From NCBI RefSeq assembly GCF_013128195.2, contig NZ_CP053452.2, positions 3,286,001 to 3,350,000 of the forward strand: a stretch of 64,000 nt of DNA, read 5' to 3'. How positions within the stretch are numbered: position 1 is the first letter of the stretch; each line of letters starts with the position of its first letter. This document shows, piece by piece, positions 28,520 through 38,121 of the stretch. Under the pieces are notes generated by a model, which made no database searches, was not told where the DNA came from, and worked only from the letters and a program-made list of their open reading frames with translations. The position numbers and the translations under genes are program-made. Origin of the DNA: Frigoriglobus tundricola. GTDB lineage: Bacteria > Planctomycetota > Planctomycetia > Gemmatales > Gemmataceae.

Positions 28520-29778
28520 GCGGAGAGATCCTTCGCGAGTCGGAGGCCGGAGAACTGCCATCGGGCGTCGGGCGGGAAGAAGTTGCGGTACGTCGCGCGG
28601 GCGTGCCCGGCCGGGGTCGCGCACGAGCCCCCGCGGAGCACCATCTGGTTGCACATGAACTTCCCGTTGTACTCGCCGATCGCGCCCGCCGCCGGCCGGA
28701 AGCCGGGGTAGGCGCCGTAGGGGCTGGCGGTCCACACCCACACGTCGCCGTAGAACCCGCCGCCCGGCGCCGGGTGCAAGTTCCCGGAATCGAGGAAGTG
28801 GCCGGTCGGGGCCCGCGTCTGGGCGGCGACCTCCCATTCGAACTCGGTCGGCAGGCGGGCGCCGGCCCACCGGGCGTAGGCGTCGGCTTCGTAGTAGCTC
28901 AAGTGGCACACCGGCTCGGCCGGGTCCAGCGGGCGCGGCCCGCGGAGCGTGAACAGCGCCCAATCGTCGTCGTCGCGCTCCCAATAGAGGGGCGCGGCCC
29001 ACCCCTCGCGCCGGCGCGCGGCCCAGCCGTCGGAGAGCCAGAACTCGGGGCGGTCGTACCCGCCGTCGAGGACGAACCGCAGAAACTCGCCGGCGTTCAC
29101 CGGCCGCGCCGCGATCTCGAAGCCGTGGACGTAAACACTATGGGCCGGCCCCTCGTTGTCGAAGGCGAAACCGGTCCCCGTGTGGCCGACCGCCCGCACC
29201 CCCGGCGCGTGCCGCTCCCACCGGGGCGGGGGCGCGGCCCCGCTCGGCGCGCGCCGCTCCGGCGGCGCGTACGCGGGCCGCAGCGGGTTCGACCCGAAAG
29301 CGTGTTTCAGATCGGTGATCAGGAGTTCCTGGTGCTGCTGCTCGTGGTTGAGCCCCAATTCGACGAGCGGGCCGACGACCGCGAGCGCCCGCGCGTCGGC
29401 CCCCGAGAGGAGCGCGAACATTTGCGCGTTCACGGCGCGGCGGTAGTCGTACACCTCGGCCACGGTCGGACGCGACAGGAGCCCGCGCGCGGCCCGCGGC
29501 CAGCGGTCGCCGATGGCGTCGTAGTACGAGTTGAAGAGGAAGTTGAACTTCGGGTGAAACGGGGCGAACTCGGGGGCGTGCGCCGACAGAACGAAGGTCT
29601 CGAAGAACCACGTCGTGTGCGCCAGGTGCCACTTGGGCGGACTGCAATCGGGCATCGACTGGAGCTGGTAGTCCTCGACCGCCAGCGGCGCGCACAGGCG
29701 CTCGGTTTCGTCCCGAACGGCACGAAACCGGGCCGCGAGTTGCGTCGCATCGGCGTCCACTTTTTCGGCTCCCGGCAT
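28516..29778 (-). CDS. egtB: Ergothioneine biosynthesis sulfoxide synthase EgtB
   Basis: This 420-residue non-heme iron enzyme couples hercynine to a thiol donor with O2. The N-terminal DinB-type part gives the iron ligands: WHLAHTTWFFE (His) and LNHEQQHQE (H-X3-H-X-E). The C-terminal formylglycine-generating-enzyme-like part has RLPTEFEWEVAA, GDVWVWTASPY and MVLRGGSCATP. The start MPGAEKVDADATQLAARF (ATG 29778) is chosen for normal length; the frame is open to 30033. It is first in an egtB-egtD pair. No egtC or egtE gene is next to it, so the donor could be cysteine or gamma-glutamylcysteine. Confidence 0.95.
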   Translation of the reverse strand: MPGAEKVDADATQLAARFRAVRDETERLCAPLAVEDYQLQSMPDCSPPKWHLAHTTWFFETFVLSAHAPEFAPFHPKFNFLFNSYYDAIGDRWPRAARGLLSRPTVAEVYDYRRAVNAQMFALLSGADARALAVVGPLVELGLNHEQQHQELLITDLKHAFGSNPLRPAYAPPERRAPSGAAPPPRWERHAPGVRAVGHTGTGFAFDNEGPAHSVYVHGFEIAARPVNAGEFLRFVLDGGYDRPEFWLSDGWAARRREGWAAPLYWERDDDDWALFTLRGPRPLDPAEPVCHLSYYEADAYARWAGARLPTEFEWEVAAQTRAPTGHFLDSGNLHPAPGGGFYGDVWVWTASPYGAYPGFRPAAGAIGEYNGKFMCNQMVLRGGSCATPAGHARATYRNFFPPDARWQFSGLRLAKDLSA

Positions 29779-30298
29779 TCCACCTCGGGGGTCAAACTCG
29801 GTGTCTCGGTCGGGCGCAACGGAACTGCTTATAACAAGCGAGCTTCGTGCCGGCGCACGGAAAAAATCTATTCGTTCACCGGGCCACCGCGGATGCGGTT
29901 CGGCCGCCGTTTCCGTGGCCGCACTACCACTGAACCTATGAATACATCTGAACTCTTTCCCTCTTACGCTAGAGATTTGAGAAAACGCGAGACGTGTTGA
30001 CCGCGCCCGGTAGAACGGGCCTTCGCGCTGCACACGGGAGCGGTGATTGGAAAAACAAGGAGCGCACGCTCGGCTCAGACCGCGACCGTTTCCGACCGCA
30101 GGGCCGAGATCGCACGAAACCTGTTTCGCACCCAGTTCTTATAAACGATGGCGGAAATGACGGATGGGGGCTTTGTGATCGTCGTCGTCTCACTCGCTGT
30201 GATGATGACGATCACTGAACTGCCCGGCTTTTGGCTCTCGTGTTACGCCACCGCTCCTGAGCCGCAACGTGCGGTGCGGGCCTCGCCGCTCGTGGGGC
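29779..30298. other. Non-coding stretch between egtB and the PafA-like phosphatase gene
   Basis: About 520 bp. Short frames on both strands show no domain, signal peptide or ribosome site. It must carry the egtB promoter; I see no clear terminator for the phosphatase gene, whose stop is at 30299. Confidence 0.45.
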
Positions 30299-32113
30299 CT
30301 ACCTCTTCACCGGAATCGCTTCGGGCGGGTAAAGCGCCGCGTGCTTCAGCGCGGGCAGGCCCAGCCCCCACGCGAGCGTCGGCGCGACCGACAGCGACGA
30401 CACTTTCTCCTTGCGCTCGCCGAGCGCGGGCACGCCCGCCCCGTACACCAGAAACGGGATGTGGGCGTCGTAGGGTTGCGGGCTGCCGTGGTTCGTCCCG
30501 GTCGGGTACTTCGTGACCAGTACACCGGGCTTCGGGATCACGAGCACGTCGCCGCACCGGTCCGGACGGTAGGCCAGCGCCGCGGCCGCCCGGAACGGCT
30601 TGGCCGGCGCCGGGGCGGAGCCCTCCAGTTCCTTCCGCGTGAACGCGGTCTCGATGAAGCCGGGGTTGTTCGCGAGCCAGTCGCACGCGGCGGCGGCCAC
30701 GTCGTCGACCTTCAGCTTCCGCGCCTCGATCGACTCGTACTTCAGGTACACCCACGGCCACACGTCGTCGTCGAACAGCTCCAGCCACCGCGTCGGGGCG
30801 TCACCGACCTTCCCGTACATCGCGGTGAGCGCCGCTTCGAGGCCGTCGGCGAGCTCTTTGACCGTTTTGCGGGCGGCGGTGGGGTACTTGGCCCTGGTCG
30901 AAGCCAGTTCCGGGAGCGGGCACACGCCGTGATCGGCCGTGACCACCATCGCGTACTGGCCCGCCCCCACCTCGGCGTCGAGGAACTTCAGGAACCGGCC
31001 GATGATGGCGTCCGCCCGCAGGGTGACGTCCAGCACCTCCTGCGAGTCCGGGCCGTACAGGTGGCCGATGAGGTCGTTCGAGGAGAAGCTGACGCAGAGC
31101 AGGTCCGGGGCGTCGCCGCGGCCGAGCTTCTCCGCCGCGACCGCCTTCTGAACGAGTTCGAACAGCATCTCGTTCCCGGCCGGGGACGCCTCGACCGCTT
31201 CGTAGTACGGTTTGGCCGGGGCCTCGAGCTTGCCCCGGAACGGGTGCGGGAACGTGCGGCCCTGGCCGTTGAACCCGGGCGCCTCGCCCGGGGCGTCGTC
31301 CGGTCCGCTGGACTTCACGTAGTCGAGCTCGGGCTTGAACCGTTCCCATTTCTGGTCGAACCACGCATCGGACCGCTTCGCGTTGTTGAACTCGGTGACC
31401 CACGGGTGGGCGGCGTCGCGGCCGTAGTACGCGCCGGTGTGGAACTTGCCGTCGCGGGTGTCGAAGCAGTACGCCCCCGTCGGGTGCTGCCCGCCCATGA
31501 GGACCGCGGTGCGGTCCTTGATGGAGAGCGAGAACACGCGGCCCTTGCCCTTGGTTTCTTCGAAGAGCGCGTCGGCGACGGTCTGCGCGAGCAGGCGCTC
31601 GGGCGAGTAGCCGATGGCCGATCCGCGGCTCGTCGAGGCTTTCGGATCGGCCGCGAGCGGCGGCACCAGGGCGTAGGGCCGCGTCGGCTGGCAGCAGTAC
31701 ATTTTCGCCGCGCTCTTCCGGTCGTACCACTCGTTCTCGATGATCCCGTGGACCGACGGCGGCGCGCCCGTGGAGAGGGACGCGTGGCCCGGCCCGGTGG
31801 AGGTGCAGGCATAGGGGATGTGGCACTCGCTGAACCAGATGCCCCCCTTCTTCATGCGCTCGAACCCGTCCGGGCCGTAGAGGTCGGCCCACCGCGCGAG
31901 GTAGTCGCCGCGCATCTGGTCGAAGACGACCAGCACGACGAGTTTGGGCCGGTCGGCCGCGGCTTTCGGGTCCGCGTGCGCGGGCGGTTCGACCGCGGGG
32001 TGCGTCGGTTCCACCACGGGCTTCGGCGGTTCGGGTCGGAACGCCAAGTAACTACCGACACCGGCACCGGCGGCCAACAACAGCACGAGGACCAACAGAA
32101 CGGCACGGGGCAT
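30299..32113 (-). CDS. PafA-like alkaline phosphatase family protein
   Basis: This 604-residue exported or membrane-anchored phosphatase has an N-terminal hydrophobic segment (MPRAVLLVLVLLLAAGAGVG) and a Pro-rich linker. Alkaline phosphatase superfamily metal sites follow: the first Asp in VVFDQMRGD, the Thr nucleophile in ACTSTGPGHAS, the Asp/His pair in SSNDLIGHLYGPDS, DH in VVTADHG, and the late His in NHGSPQPYDAHIPFLVYG. This set is typical of PafA/NPP-type phosphatases (type I phosphodiesterase family), which hydrolyse phosphomonoesters at the surface. A P1 repeat separates it from the hydrolase gene downstream. Confidence 0.92.
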   Translation of the reverse strand: MPRAVLLVLVLLLAAGAGVGSYLAFRPEPPKPVVEPTHPAVEPPAHADPKAAADRPKLVVLVVFDQMRGDYLARWADLYGPDGFERMKKGGIWFSECHIPYACTSTGPGHASLSTGAPPSVHGIIENEWYDRKSAAKMYCCQPTRPYALVPPLAADPKASTSRGSAIGYSPERLLAQTVADALFEETKGKGRVFSLSIKDRTAVLMGGQHPTGAYCFDTRDGKFHTGAYYGRDAAHPWVTEFNNAKRSDAWFDQKWERFKPELDYVKSSGPDDAPGEAPGFNGQGRTFPHPFRGKLEAPAKPYYEAVEASPAGNEMLFELVQKAVAAEKLGRGDAPDLLCVSFSSNDLIGHLYGPDSQEVLDVTLRADAIIGRFLKFLDAEVGAGQYAMVVTADHGVCPLPELASTRAKYPTAARKTVKELADGLEAALTAMYGKVGDAPTRWLELFDDDVWPWVYLKYESIEARKLKVDDVAAAACDWLANNPGFIETAFTRKELEGSAPAPAKPFRAAAALAYRPDRCGDVLVIPKPGVLVTKYPTGTNHGSPQPYDAHIPFLVYGAGVPALGERKEKVSSLSVAPTLAWGLGLPALKHAALYPPEAIPVKR

Positions 32114-32130
32114 GGTGACTCCGAGGCGAT

Positions 32131-32260
32131 GAAGAACCCACCCCCTACCCCTCCCTAAAGGGAGGGGTGCAAGACCTCCGGAGCGCGGGTGCGTCGAGAG
32201 CGTCGGAGGGGGCTTCGCGTGTGTTCACCCCTCCCTTCAGGGAGGGTTGGGGTGGGTCGC
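32131..32260. repeat. P1 palindromic repeat, copy 2
   Basis: Hairpins with cores CCCTCCCTAAAGGGAGGG and CCCTCCCTTCAGGGAGGG lie about 75 bp apart, with ACCCACCCCC and GGGGTGGGT outer ends. It fills the space between two minus-strand genes. Confidence 0.85.
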
Positions 32261-32262
32261 TT

Positions 32263-34272
32263 TTACTTCCCGTCGTCCGCGAGCAGTTCCCACTTCTCGC
32301 CGAAGAAGCCGGCCCGGACCACCTTGCCGGGGTACCGGGCGTTCGGCGGCGTGGTGACGTCGATCACCGCGTAGTCGGGCAACTTCGGCACCTGACGGGC
32401 GTTGTTCAGGTAATCATATTCGCGGAACGTGAACCCGCTGTTGATGACGACGTACTTCTTCGGGTTCAACGGGTTCGGGTAGATCAGCACCGGGACGTGC
32501 GTGCCGGCCTCATAGGCGTCCGTGCCGACCTGTACCCCCTTCTCGGTCCACTTGATGGGCAGCTTGTCGGCGATCTTGGCGAGTACCGCATTGCTGGCCG
32601 GGTCGCCCCACAGGACGAGGTTGTTGTTCTTGATGTCCGCGTCGGTGATCTCGGTGTCGGCTCTCACCGGGGCGTCGCCCCGGAACTGATTGCGCCAGTG
32701 GGTCGTAGCGTGCTTCATCTCCTTCTCGGCCCACTCGCCGACCTTGGCGTTCACCGGTTTGCCGGACGGCTTCACCATCACGAAGGCGTCCATGAAGGCG
32801 TCGTCGATCGGGCCTTGAAGACCGTGCCGTTTCACGAGTTGATTGGGGAACGGAACCAGCACCATCGTCCACTTGCCTTTGACTTTTTCAAAGTAACCCT
32901 TTTCGGGCGGCGTGGCGGTCGGGAACCCGATAGGCTGACCGTCGATCACGATCTTGTCCAACAGGCCGCTCACCCGAAGCGCAGACACGTTCTCCGTTTG
33001 TAGCGTGATCCCGTCTTTGATCGTGCCGGTGACACCGGCTCGTCTCCAGTGCTGCTCGAGCCCCAGTACGGTCACAGGATCGCACTCGTTGTACCGTAGC
33101 GTGTACGTGACGAACTTGATCTCCTTGCGGTCCCCGGGCGCCGGCTTGCCCTTCTCGACGATGGCGTCGATCAGTTTGTTGACCTCCGCCTTCGCGCCCT
33201 TTTCGTAACTGTGGCCCGTCTTCGGGCCGATGATGTGCGTCAGTTCCAGCCCGACCTTCTTCATCTCGCGGGCCATCACGTCGGCGGCCTGCTTCTGCGA
33301 ATCGATTTCGCCGCTGTACGCGACCGTGGGCAGGTCGAAGAGGTTCTGCGCGTAGTCGGTGGCGTTGTACAGGTGCCACAACTTCTTCTCGTACCAGGTC
33401 GGCTCGATCTTCTCCTGCTGGAACACCTTGAGGAACTCCGGCGTCTCGCTGAAGCCGGCGCCGGGAGCGTTGGCGGCCCACAGGGTGGGGTAATGCACCG
33501 CGTACTGCCAGCACGCGGCGCCGCCCATGCTGAAGCCCCGCGCCACCAGTCGGTCCTCGTCGATGCGGTAGTGCTTCCGGGCGTGGCCCAGGCACTCGAA
33601 GGTGTCGATTTCACCGGCGAACTTGTTCGCGTTGCTGAAGCGCCCGAACGGGTGCAGGACGAGCGCGCCCGGCGCGGGGATGATGCCGCCGCCGGCGCCC
33701 GGCGAGTTGGCCATGAACCCCGCCTCGACGGTGTTCTCGAACCGGCCGTGCCACCAGAAGTCGAGGCGGTGCTTCCCCTTCGCGGCGAAGTCGTAGTCCT
33801 TCGGGACGATGATCCAGTACGGCTGCACGCTGCCGTCGATCTTCGATGCGTAGCCGCGGAGCACGCCGCCGGTTTGCGTCGCCCACGGCGTCTTGCCGTC
33901 CTTGAGCGCCTTCGCCCGGTCGAGGCCGTCCTTCAGCACCTTCTTTACGGTCGCCGCGGGTTTGGCGCCTTTACCGTCGTAGACCTCCTTGTACTCGATG
34001 GCCCACCGCACCGCCTTCTCGTACACGAGCACGTCCGGCAGCAGTTCGTGCGTGCCGGTGTCCCGGATGAGCTGCTGCAGTTCCCCGAGTCCCTTTTTGA
34101 TCTCCGCCAGGTCTTCGGCCGGAATCTCATTACCGACCGGTGGGACCGGTCGCACGTTTTCGACGATGTTGTCTTTGGGGCCGTCGGCACGTGTGGGGCT
34201 CGCGGGGAGCGCGACAAATGCGACGGCGGCCGCGCCGAGGGCAGCGGCGAGGGCGCGGGGGAGAGCGAACAT
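32263..34272 (-). CDS. Secreted alpha/beta hydrolase (prolyl-oligopeptidase/esterase-like)
   Basis: This 669-residue protein has a signal peptide (MFALPRALAAALGAAAVAFV, cleaved near ASPTRADG). It then has a helical region, a YWIIVPKDYDF strand with an oxyanion-type WWHGR, and a nucleophile elbow in ARGFSMGGAACW (GFSMGG). A late His is seen in HIIGPKTGHSYEKG. The last ~250 residues form beta-rich sandwich-like sequence of unknown role. The fold matches planctomycete prolyl-oligopeptidase-like or feruloyl-esterase-like hydrolases; the substrate is unknown. ATG 34272 places the signal peptide first. Divergent from efp. Confidence 0.87.
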   Translation of the reverse strand: MFALPRALAAALGAAAVAFVALPASPTRADGPKDNIVENVRPVPPVGNEIPAEDLAEIKKGLGELQQLIRDTGTHELLPDVLVYEKAVRWAIEYKEVYDGKGAKPAATVKKVLKDGLDRAKALKDGKTPWATQTGGVLRGYASKIDGSVQPYWIIVPKDYDFAAKGKHRLDFWWHGRFENTVEAGFMANSPGAGGGIIPAPGALVLHPFGRFSNANKFAGEIDTFECLGHARKHYRIDEDRLVARGFSMGGAACWQYAVHYPTLWAANAPGAGFSETPEFLKVFQQEKIEPTWYEKKLWHLYNATDYAQNLFDLPTVAYSGEIDSQKQAADVMAREMKKVGLELTHIIGPKTGHSYEKGAKAEVNKLIDAIVEKGKPAPGDRKEIKFVTYTLRYNECDPVTVLGLEQHWRRAGVTGTIKDGITLQTENVSALRVSGLLDKIVIDGQPIGFPTATPPEKGYFEKVKGKWTMVLVPFPNQLVKRHGLQGPIDDAFMDAFVMVKPSGKPVNAKVGEWAEKEMKHATTHWRNQFRGDAPVRADTEITDADIKNNNLVLWGDPASNAVLAKIADKLPIKWTEKGVQVGTDAYEAGTHVPVLIYPNPLNPKKYVVINSGFTFREYDYLNNARQVPKLPDYAVIDVTTPPNARYPGKVVRAGFFGEKWELLADDGK

Positions 34273-34611
34273 CGAGCACCTCCGAGGCGTCTGGTCGGTG
34301 CAGGGCAGTGTAAGCCGGTGGGCGGACGGCGTCACCCCTTCGGGGGAACGCTTTTGCAGAAACACGGGCTACTGGTGAACACAGCCGACGCGGACCCGAA
34401 TCGACCCGTTTTGTTCTTCTTCTGGTCTGCGGTCTGTGGCTTCTCGGTGTCCCTGTCTTGATCGGCCTCATTGGTGCGATCTGCGGCTCTTCTTGCCGCG
34501 CCCGAGAGGAAGGCTTCTCCGCCCCCCGCGGGTCTGCTAGAACGACGGTTGAGCGAATCACACAACCGGGACCGACCGCAGGACGCGGGGTTCCCCGACC
34601 GGAGTTTTCCA
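34273..34611. other. Divergent intergenic region, hydrolase / efp
   Basis: 339 bp between divergent genes, expected to hold both promoters. I cannot point to a confident -35/-10 pair. The ribosome site GGAG at 34601-34604 serves efp. Confidence 0.5.
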
Positions 34612-35187
34612 GTGGCGTCTACCAAGATGATCGACATTCGGCGCGGCATGGTGCTGAACATGAACGGCACCCTTTTTTATTGCCTCGACCGCGACCTGAA
34701 CACGCCGGGGAACTGGCGCGCGATCCTGTACCTCAAGCTCAAGAACATGACCACCGGCTCGATCACCGACGAGCGCGTCCACCCGGACGACAAGGTGGAC
34801 GTGGTGTACCTCGACACCAAGGACTACTCGTACTCCTACAAGGACGGCGAGGACTTCGTGTTCGTGGACAAGGAGACCTTCGAGCCGGTCACCCTGTCGA
34901 ACGACATGGTCGGCGACATGATGAAGTACTTGCGCGAGAACGACGACGTGAAGATCACGTTCTACGACGGCAAGGCGCTGTCGATGGAGCTGCCCCAGAC
35001 CGTGACCCTGAAGGTGATCGAGACGGAGCCGAGCATCAAGGGCGCGACCGCCGCCGCCCAGACCAAGGCGGCCACCCTGGAAACGGGCCTGGTGATCCAG
35101 GTGCCCTCGTTCATCACCCAGGGCGAACTGGTCGAAGTGCAGACCGAGGACGGCAAGTACCTCAAGCGGTCGAAGGAAGGCAAGTAG
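34612..35187 (+). CDS. efp: Elongation factor P
   Basis: This 191-residue translation factor relieves ribosome stalling at polyproline. The three beta-barrel pattern is seen: an N-terminal KOW-like barrel, LKNMTTGSITDERVHPDDKVD, YLDTKDYSYSYKDGEDFVFVD, and the C-terminal LETGLVIQVPSFITQGE. GTG 34612 gives MASTKMIDIRRG and has GGAG 7 bases upstream; ATG 34627 is the alternative. The loop-tip residue, usually Lys or Arg in PGKG, is Asn here (PGNWRA), so the usual modification would not be possible at that place. Downstream lies a P1 repeat cluster. Confidence 0.93.
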   Translation: MASTKMIDIRRGMVLNMNGTLFYCLDRDLNTPGNWRAILYLKLKNMTTGSITDERVHPDDKVDVVYLDTKDYSYSYKDGEDFVFVDKETFEPVTLSNDMVGDMMKYLRENDDVKITFYDGKALSMELPQTVTLKVIETEPSIKGATAAAQTKAATLETGLVIQVPSFITQGELVEVQTEDGKYLKRSKEGK

Positions 35188-35195
35188 CGGGCGGA

Positions 35196-35370
35196 ACGCA
35201 CCCCCCGGCCCCCTCCCTTCAGGGAGGGGGTGAGCGCGCGCGAAGCCTCCTCCGACTCTCCAGACGCGTCCGCAAACCGAAGGTCTTGCTCCCCTCCCTT
35301 CCCCTGGCCCGCGAGAAGCTCTGCTGACAGGGCCGGGGAGCGAACCGAGGGGCTGGGAGTGGGTTCTTCG
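35196..35370. repeat. P1 palindromic repeat, copy 3, with nested insert
   Basis: The left hairpin is complete (35208-35229). In the right one the core is interrupted after CCCCTCCCTTC by about 50 bases (35304-35350), which contain GCCCGCGAGAAGCTCTGCTG. After them the repeat resumes as GGGGCTGGGAGTGGGTTCTTCG. Confidence 0.8.
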
Positions 35371-35380
35371 TCTGTCGGCG

Positions 35381-35522
35381 CGAAGAAGGCCCACCCCCGG
35401 TCCCCCTCCCTGAAGGGAAGGGGGTGAACGCGCGCGAAGCCTCCTCTGACCCTCCAAAGGCGTGAGCGCTCCGGAGGTCTTTCTCCCCTCCCTTCAGGGA
35501 GGGGCTGGGGGTGGGGTCTTCG
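35381..35522. repeat. P1 palindromic repeat, copy 4
   Basis: Complete unit: left hairpin CCCTCCCTGAAGGGAAGGG, a conserved inner GTGAACGCGCGCGAAGCCTC, right hairpin CCCTCCCTTCAGGGAGGG with GGGGTGGGGTCTTCG end. It serves as a good consensus for the family. Confidence 0.85.
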
Positions 35523-35579
35523 GCGCTCATCCACTTCTCGGCGCGTGATCCGCACTTCGCGCTTCGGTATGATGGTGTC

Positions 35580-38105
35580 ATGAGCGACTACTTTTTCTCG
35601 TCGCGGCCGGCGTTCCCGTGGTCGGTGTACCCGCTGGGCCTGCCGGCCCTCGCCGGCCTCGCGGCGCTGCTCGTCCTGTTCACCGTCTGGACGTACCTCG
35701 GGCACCCCCAGGCCACGCGCCGGCGGGTGCTGACCGTCCTCGGGTTGCGCCTGGCGGCGCTCGCCGTCGCGCTGCTGACCGCCGTGCGGCCGAGCCTGGG
35801 GGTGAACGAGAACCCCAAACAGCCGGCCGTGCTGCTCGTCGGGGTCGATCTGACCGAGAGCATGACGGTGAAGGACGAGGTCGGCGGGCAGGCGCGGATC
35901 GACGCCGTGCGCAAGGCCCTGGCGAAGTGCCAGCCGGTGCTCGACGACCTGCTGGCCGAACAGAACGTCAACGTGGTCCTCTACAAGTTCGGCCCGACGG
36001 ACTTCAACGAGGCCACCAGCCGGTACGACCCGGCCGCCCCCGCCGACGGCAAGCAGTCCGACTACGGCACCTATCTGAACCGCACCTTCGAGCGGTGGCT
36101 GAGCGAACCGCGGGTCCGCGGGCACATCGTCATCGGCGACGGCGCGGACAACGGCGGGCCGTACAAGCCCGAGGACGAGGCCCGGCGCTGGGGCCGGCGC
36201 GGCGTGCCGGTCCATACCGTCCTCGTCGGCCAGCAGCAGAACGAAACGAACGCCAAGGACATCGCGGTCACCAGCGTCGAGTGTACCCCGTCCCCGGCGT
36301 TCATCAAAAACGACGTACTGGTCACGGCCCGCGTGAGCGCCCACGGCTTCGTGGGCGCCGCGGTGACCGCGCGCGTGTCCTACAACGACGGCACCCGGGA
36401 CCATGTCGAGACGAAGGACTTCACCCTGGAGCGCGAAAAAGACAACAAGCTGGACCTGACCATCAAGGCGCCGGACGCGAGGGGCGAGATCAAGGTGAAG
36501 GTGGAGGTGGGGGTGCTGAAGGGCGACGCGATCGTCCCGCTGCCGGGCGAGCTCTCGCCGCTGAACAACTGGTCCGAGACGTACCTGACGGTGAACAAGG
36601 AGGGCGTGCGGGTGCTGATCGTCGATCAGCTCCGCCCGGAGGAGACGGCCCTGCGGGACGCCCTGCGGGGCCAGAAGGGCTTCGACGTGTACGAGGTGTT
36701 CCGCCAGACGGACCTCACGCCGACCGAAACCGAGAAGGCGCTGCTCAACCTGGAGTCCCAGGCCTACGACGTGGTCATCATCGGCAACGTGAGCGCCGAG
36801 CACATCCGGCGGGCGGCCCCGGAGTTCCTGCCCAAACTGACGGAGCTGGTGGCCAAGAAGGGCATCGGCGTGATGTTCCTGGGCGGCGAGTACGCGTTCC
36901 AGGGCAACTTCGGCGCGCTCCTGCCGGTGAGGGGGGAAGCGGTCGTGGACTGGTTGGACCCCGCCGGCAACCCGCGGGTGTTCTTCCCGGCGGTCCCCAC
37001 GTCGCGGGGGCTGGAAAAGATGTTTCGCGTGACGGGCAAGCCCGGTGAGGCGCCCAAACCGGGCGAGTCGGAGGCGGCGTGGGACCGGATGAACAACCCG
37101 CGGACCGGGATGTTGCTCAACGGGTACAACCGGCTGGCCGTGCCGAAGGGCGGAATATTCACCGTGTTCGCCTGGGCGCCGCGCCTGATCGACCTCGGTC
37201 CGGACCGCTACGCGGTCGAGCCGAACGACCCCAAGCAGTGCGCCGCCGGCACCCCGTTCGACGCGGCGGTCCACGCGCCGCTGCTCGTGGGTTCGGAGCG
37301 CGGGGCGCGGGGCGCGGGGCGGTGGCTGGCGTTCGGCGCGTTCGATACCTACTTGTGGCGGAGCCTGGGCCTGCCGAAGACGCGCGAGGGGCTCGCGATG
37401 CACGAGCGGTTCTGGCGCCAGTGCGTGCTCTGGCTAGCGTACCAGGACGAGGAGGAGACCCAGGTGTACGCCCGCCCGCAGTTCCGCCAGCTCAAGGTGA
37501 CGAACGAGCAGACGGTGCGCGTCGGGATGAAGCTGCCGAACGGGGAGGACGACCCGAACGCGCAACTGACCGTCCGCATTCTGCCGCTGCCCCCGGGCGC
37601 GCAGGAGCCCAAGCCGGAGGACGAGCGGAAAGCGGCCGCGCAGACGGTGCTGTCTGACAAGGACGGCCGCAAGGTGCTGTTCCGCCCGACGACCCCGGGC
37701 GAGTATTTCGTTTCCGTCACCGCGCCGGCGATGAAGGACGGTAAGCCGGAGACGGAAGCGGACCCCGACAGCCCCGGCAAGACGCGGCCGAAAGTCCACC
37801 GCGGGACGGCCAAGTTCATCGCGATTCCGGACGTGTCCGACGAGATGCTCCGGGTGAGCGCCGACCCGGACTTCATGACCCGGCTCGCGGTGCCCACGGG
37901 AGGCAAGGCGCTGCGGTTGGAGGACCTGCCCGGCTTCCTGAAGGAGCTGAAGGCGGAGGCGCCGCCGGACCTGGGCAAGAAGCCGCGGTACTACCCCGAC
38001 TGGCACCGCAACCGCTCGAAGGGGTTTCTGCCGCTGTGGCTGGTGGTCTTCACGGCGCTGCTCGGCGCCGAGTGGGGCCTGCGGCGGCTGTGGGGCATGA
38101 TGTAG
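35580..38105 (+). CDS. Large membrane protein with VWA-like / glutamine-amidotransferase-like domains
   Basis: This 841-residue protein begins with two membrane segments (about 18-38 and 48-65). A VWA-like domain follows: AVLLVGVDLTESM is a partial MIDAS start and IVIGDGADNGGPY a later strand. A beta-sandwich region comes next, then a class-I glutamine-amidotransferase-like Rossmann region (VRVLIVDQLRPEE, YDVVIIGNVSAEHI, GVMFLGGEYAF). One C-terminal membrane helix lies at about 820-836. This arrangement is common in planctomycetes and often found next to BatA-type genes, but none is here. ATG 35580 is chosen because the upstream frame is repeat sequence. Function unknown, perhaps in envelope stress or assembly. 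Confidence 0.85.
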   Translation: MSDYFFSSRPAFPWSVYPLGLPALAGLAALLVLFTVWTYLGHPQATRRRVLTVLGLRLAALAVALLTAVRPSLGVNENPKQPAVLLVGVDLTESMTVKDEVGGQARIDAVRKALAKCQPVLDDLLAEQNVNVVLYKFGPTDFNEATSRYDPAAPADGKQSDYGTYLNRTFERWLSEPRVRGHIVIGDGADNGGPYKPEDEARRWGRRGVPVHTVLVGQQQNETNAKDIAVTSVECTPSPAFIKNDVLVTARVSAHGFVGAAVTARVSYNDGTRDHVETKDFTLEREKDNKLDLTIKAPDARGEIKVKVEVGVLKGDAIVPLPGELSPLNNWSETYLTVNKEGVRVLIVDQLRPEETALRDALRGQKGFDVYEVFRQTDLTPTETEKALLNLESQAYDVVIIGNVSAEHIRRAAPEFLPKLTELVAKKGIGVMFLGGEYAFQGNFGALLPVRGEAVVDWLDPAGNPRVFFPAVPTSRGLEKMFRVTGKPGEAPKPGESEAAWDRMNNPRTGMLLNGYNRLAVPKGGIFTVFAWAPRLIDLGPDRYAVEPNDPKQCAAGTPFDAAVHAPLLVGSERGARGAGRWLAFGAFDTYLWRSLGLPKTREGLAMHERFWRQCVLWLAYQDEEETQVYARPQFRQLKVTNEQTVRVGMKLPNGEDDPNAQLTVRILPLPPGAQEPKPEDERKAAAQTVLSDKDGRKVLFRPTTPGEYFVSVTAPAMKDGKPETEADPDSPGKTRPKVHRGTAKFIAIPDVSDEMLRVSADPDFMTRLAVPTGGKALRLEDLPGFLKELKAEAPPDLGKKPRYYPDWHRNRSKGFLPLWLVVFTALLGAEWGLRRLWGMM

Positions 38106-38121
38106 CGGGTTTCGCGCGGCG

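Larger units (their letters stand above)
35188..35579. other. Repeat-only intergenic region
   Basis: 392 bp made almost wholly of two tandem P1 copies (35196-35370 and 35381-35522), directly before the ATG of the VWA-like gene. Confidence 0.8.

Noticed and set aside
34962-37403. Long antisense frame of 813 codons opposite the VWA-like gene
   Set aside because: Typical GC-rich shadow: Arg/Val/His-rich, no motif, and the plus-strand gene has clear domains.
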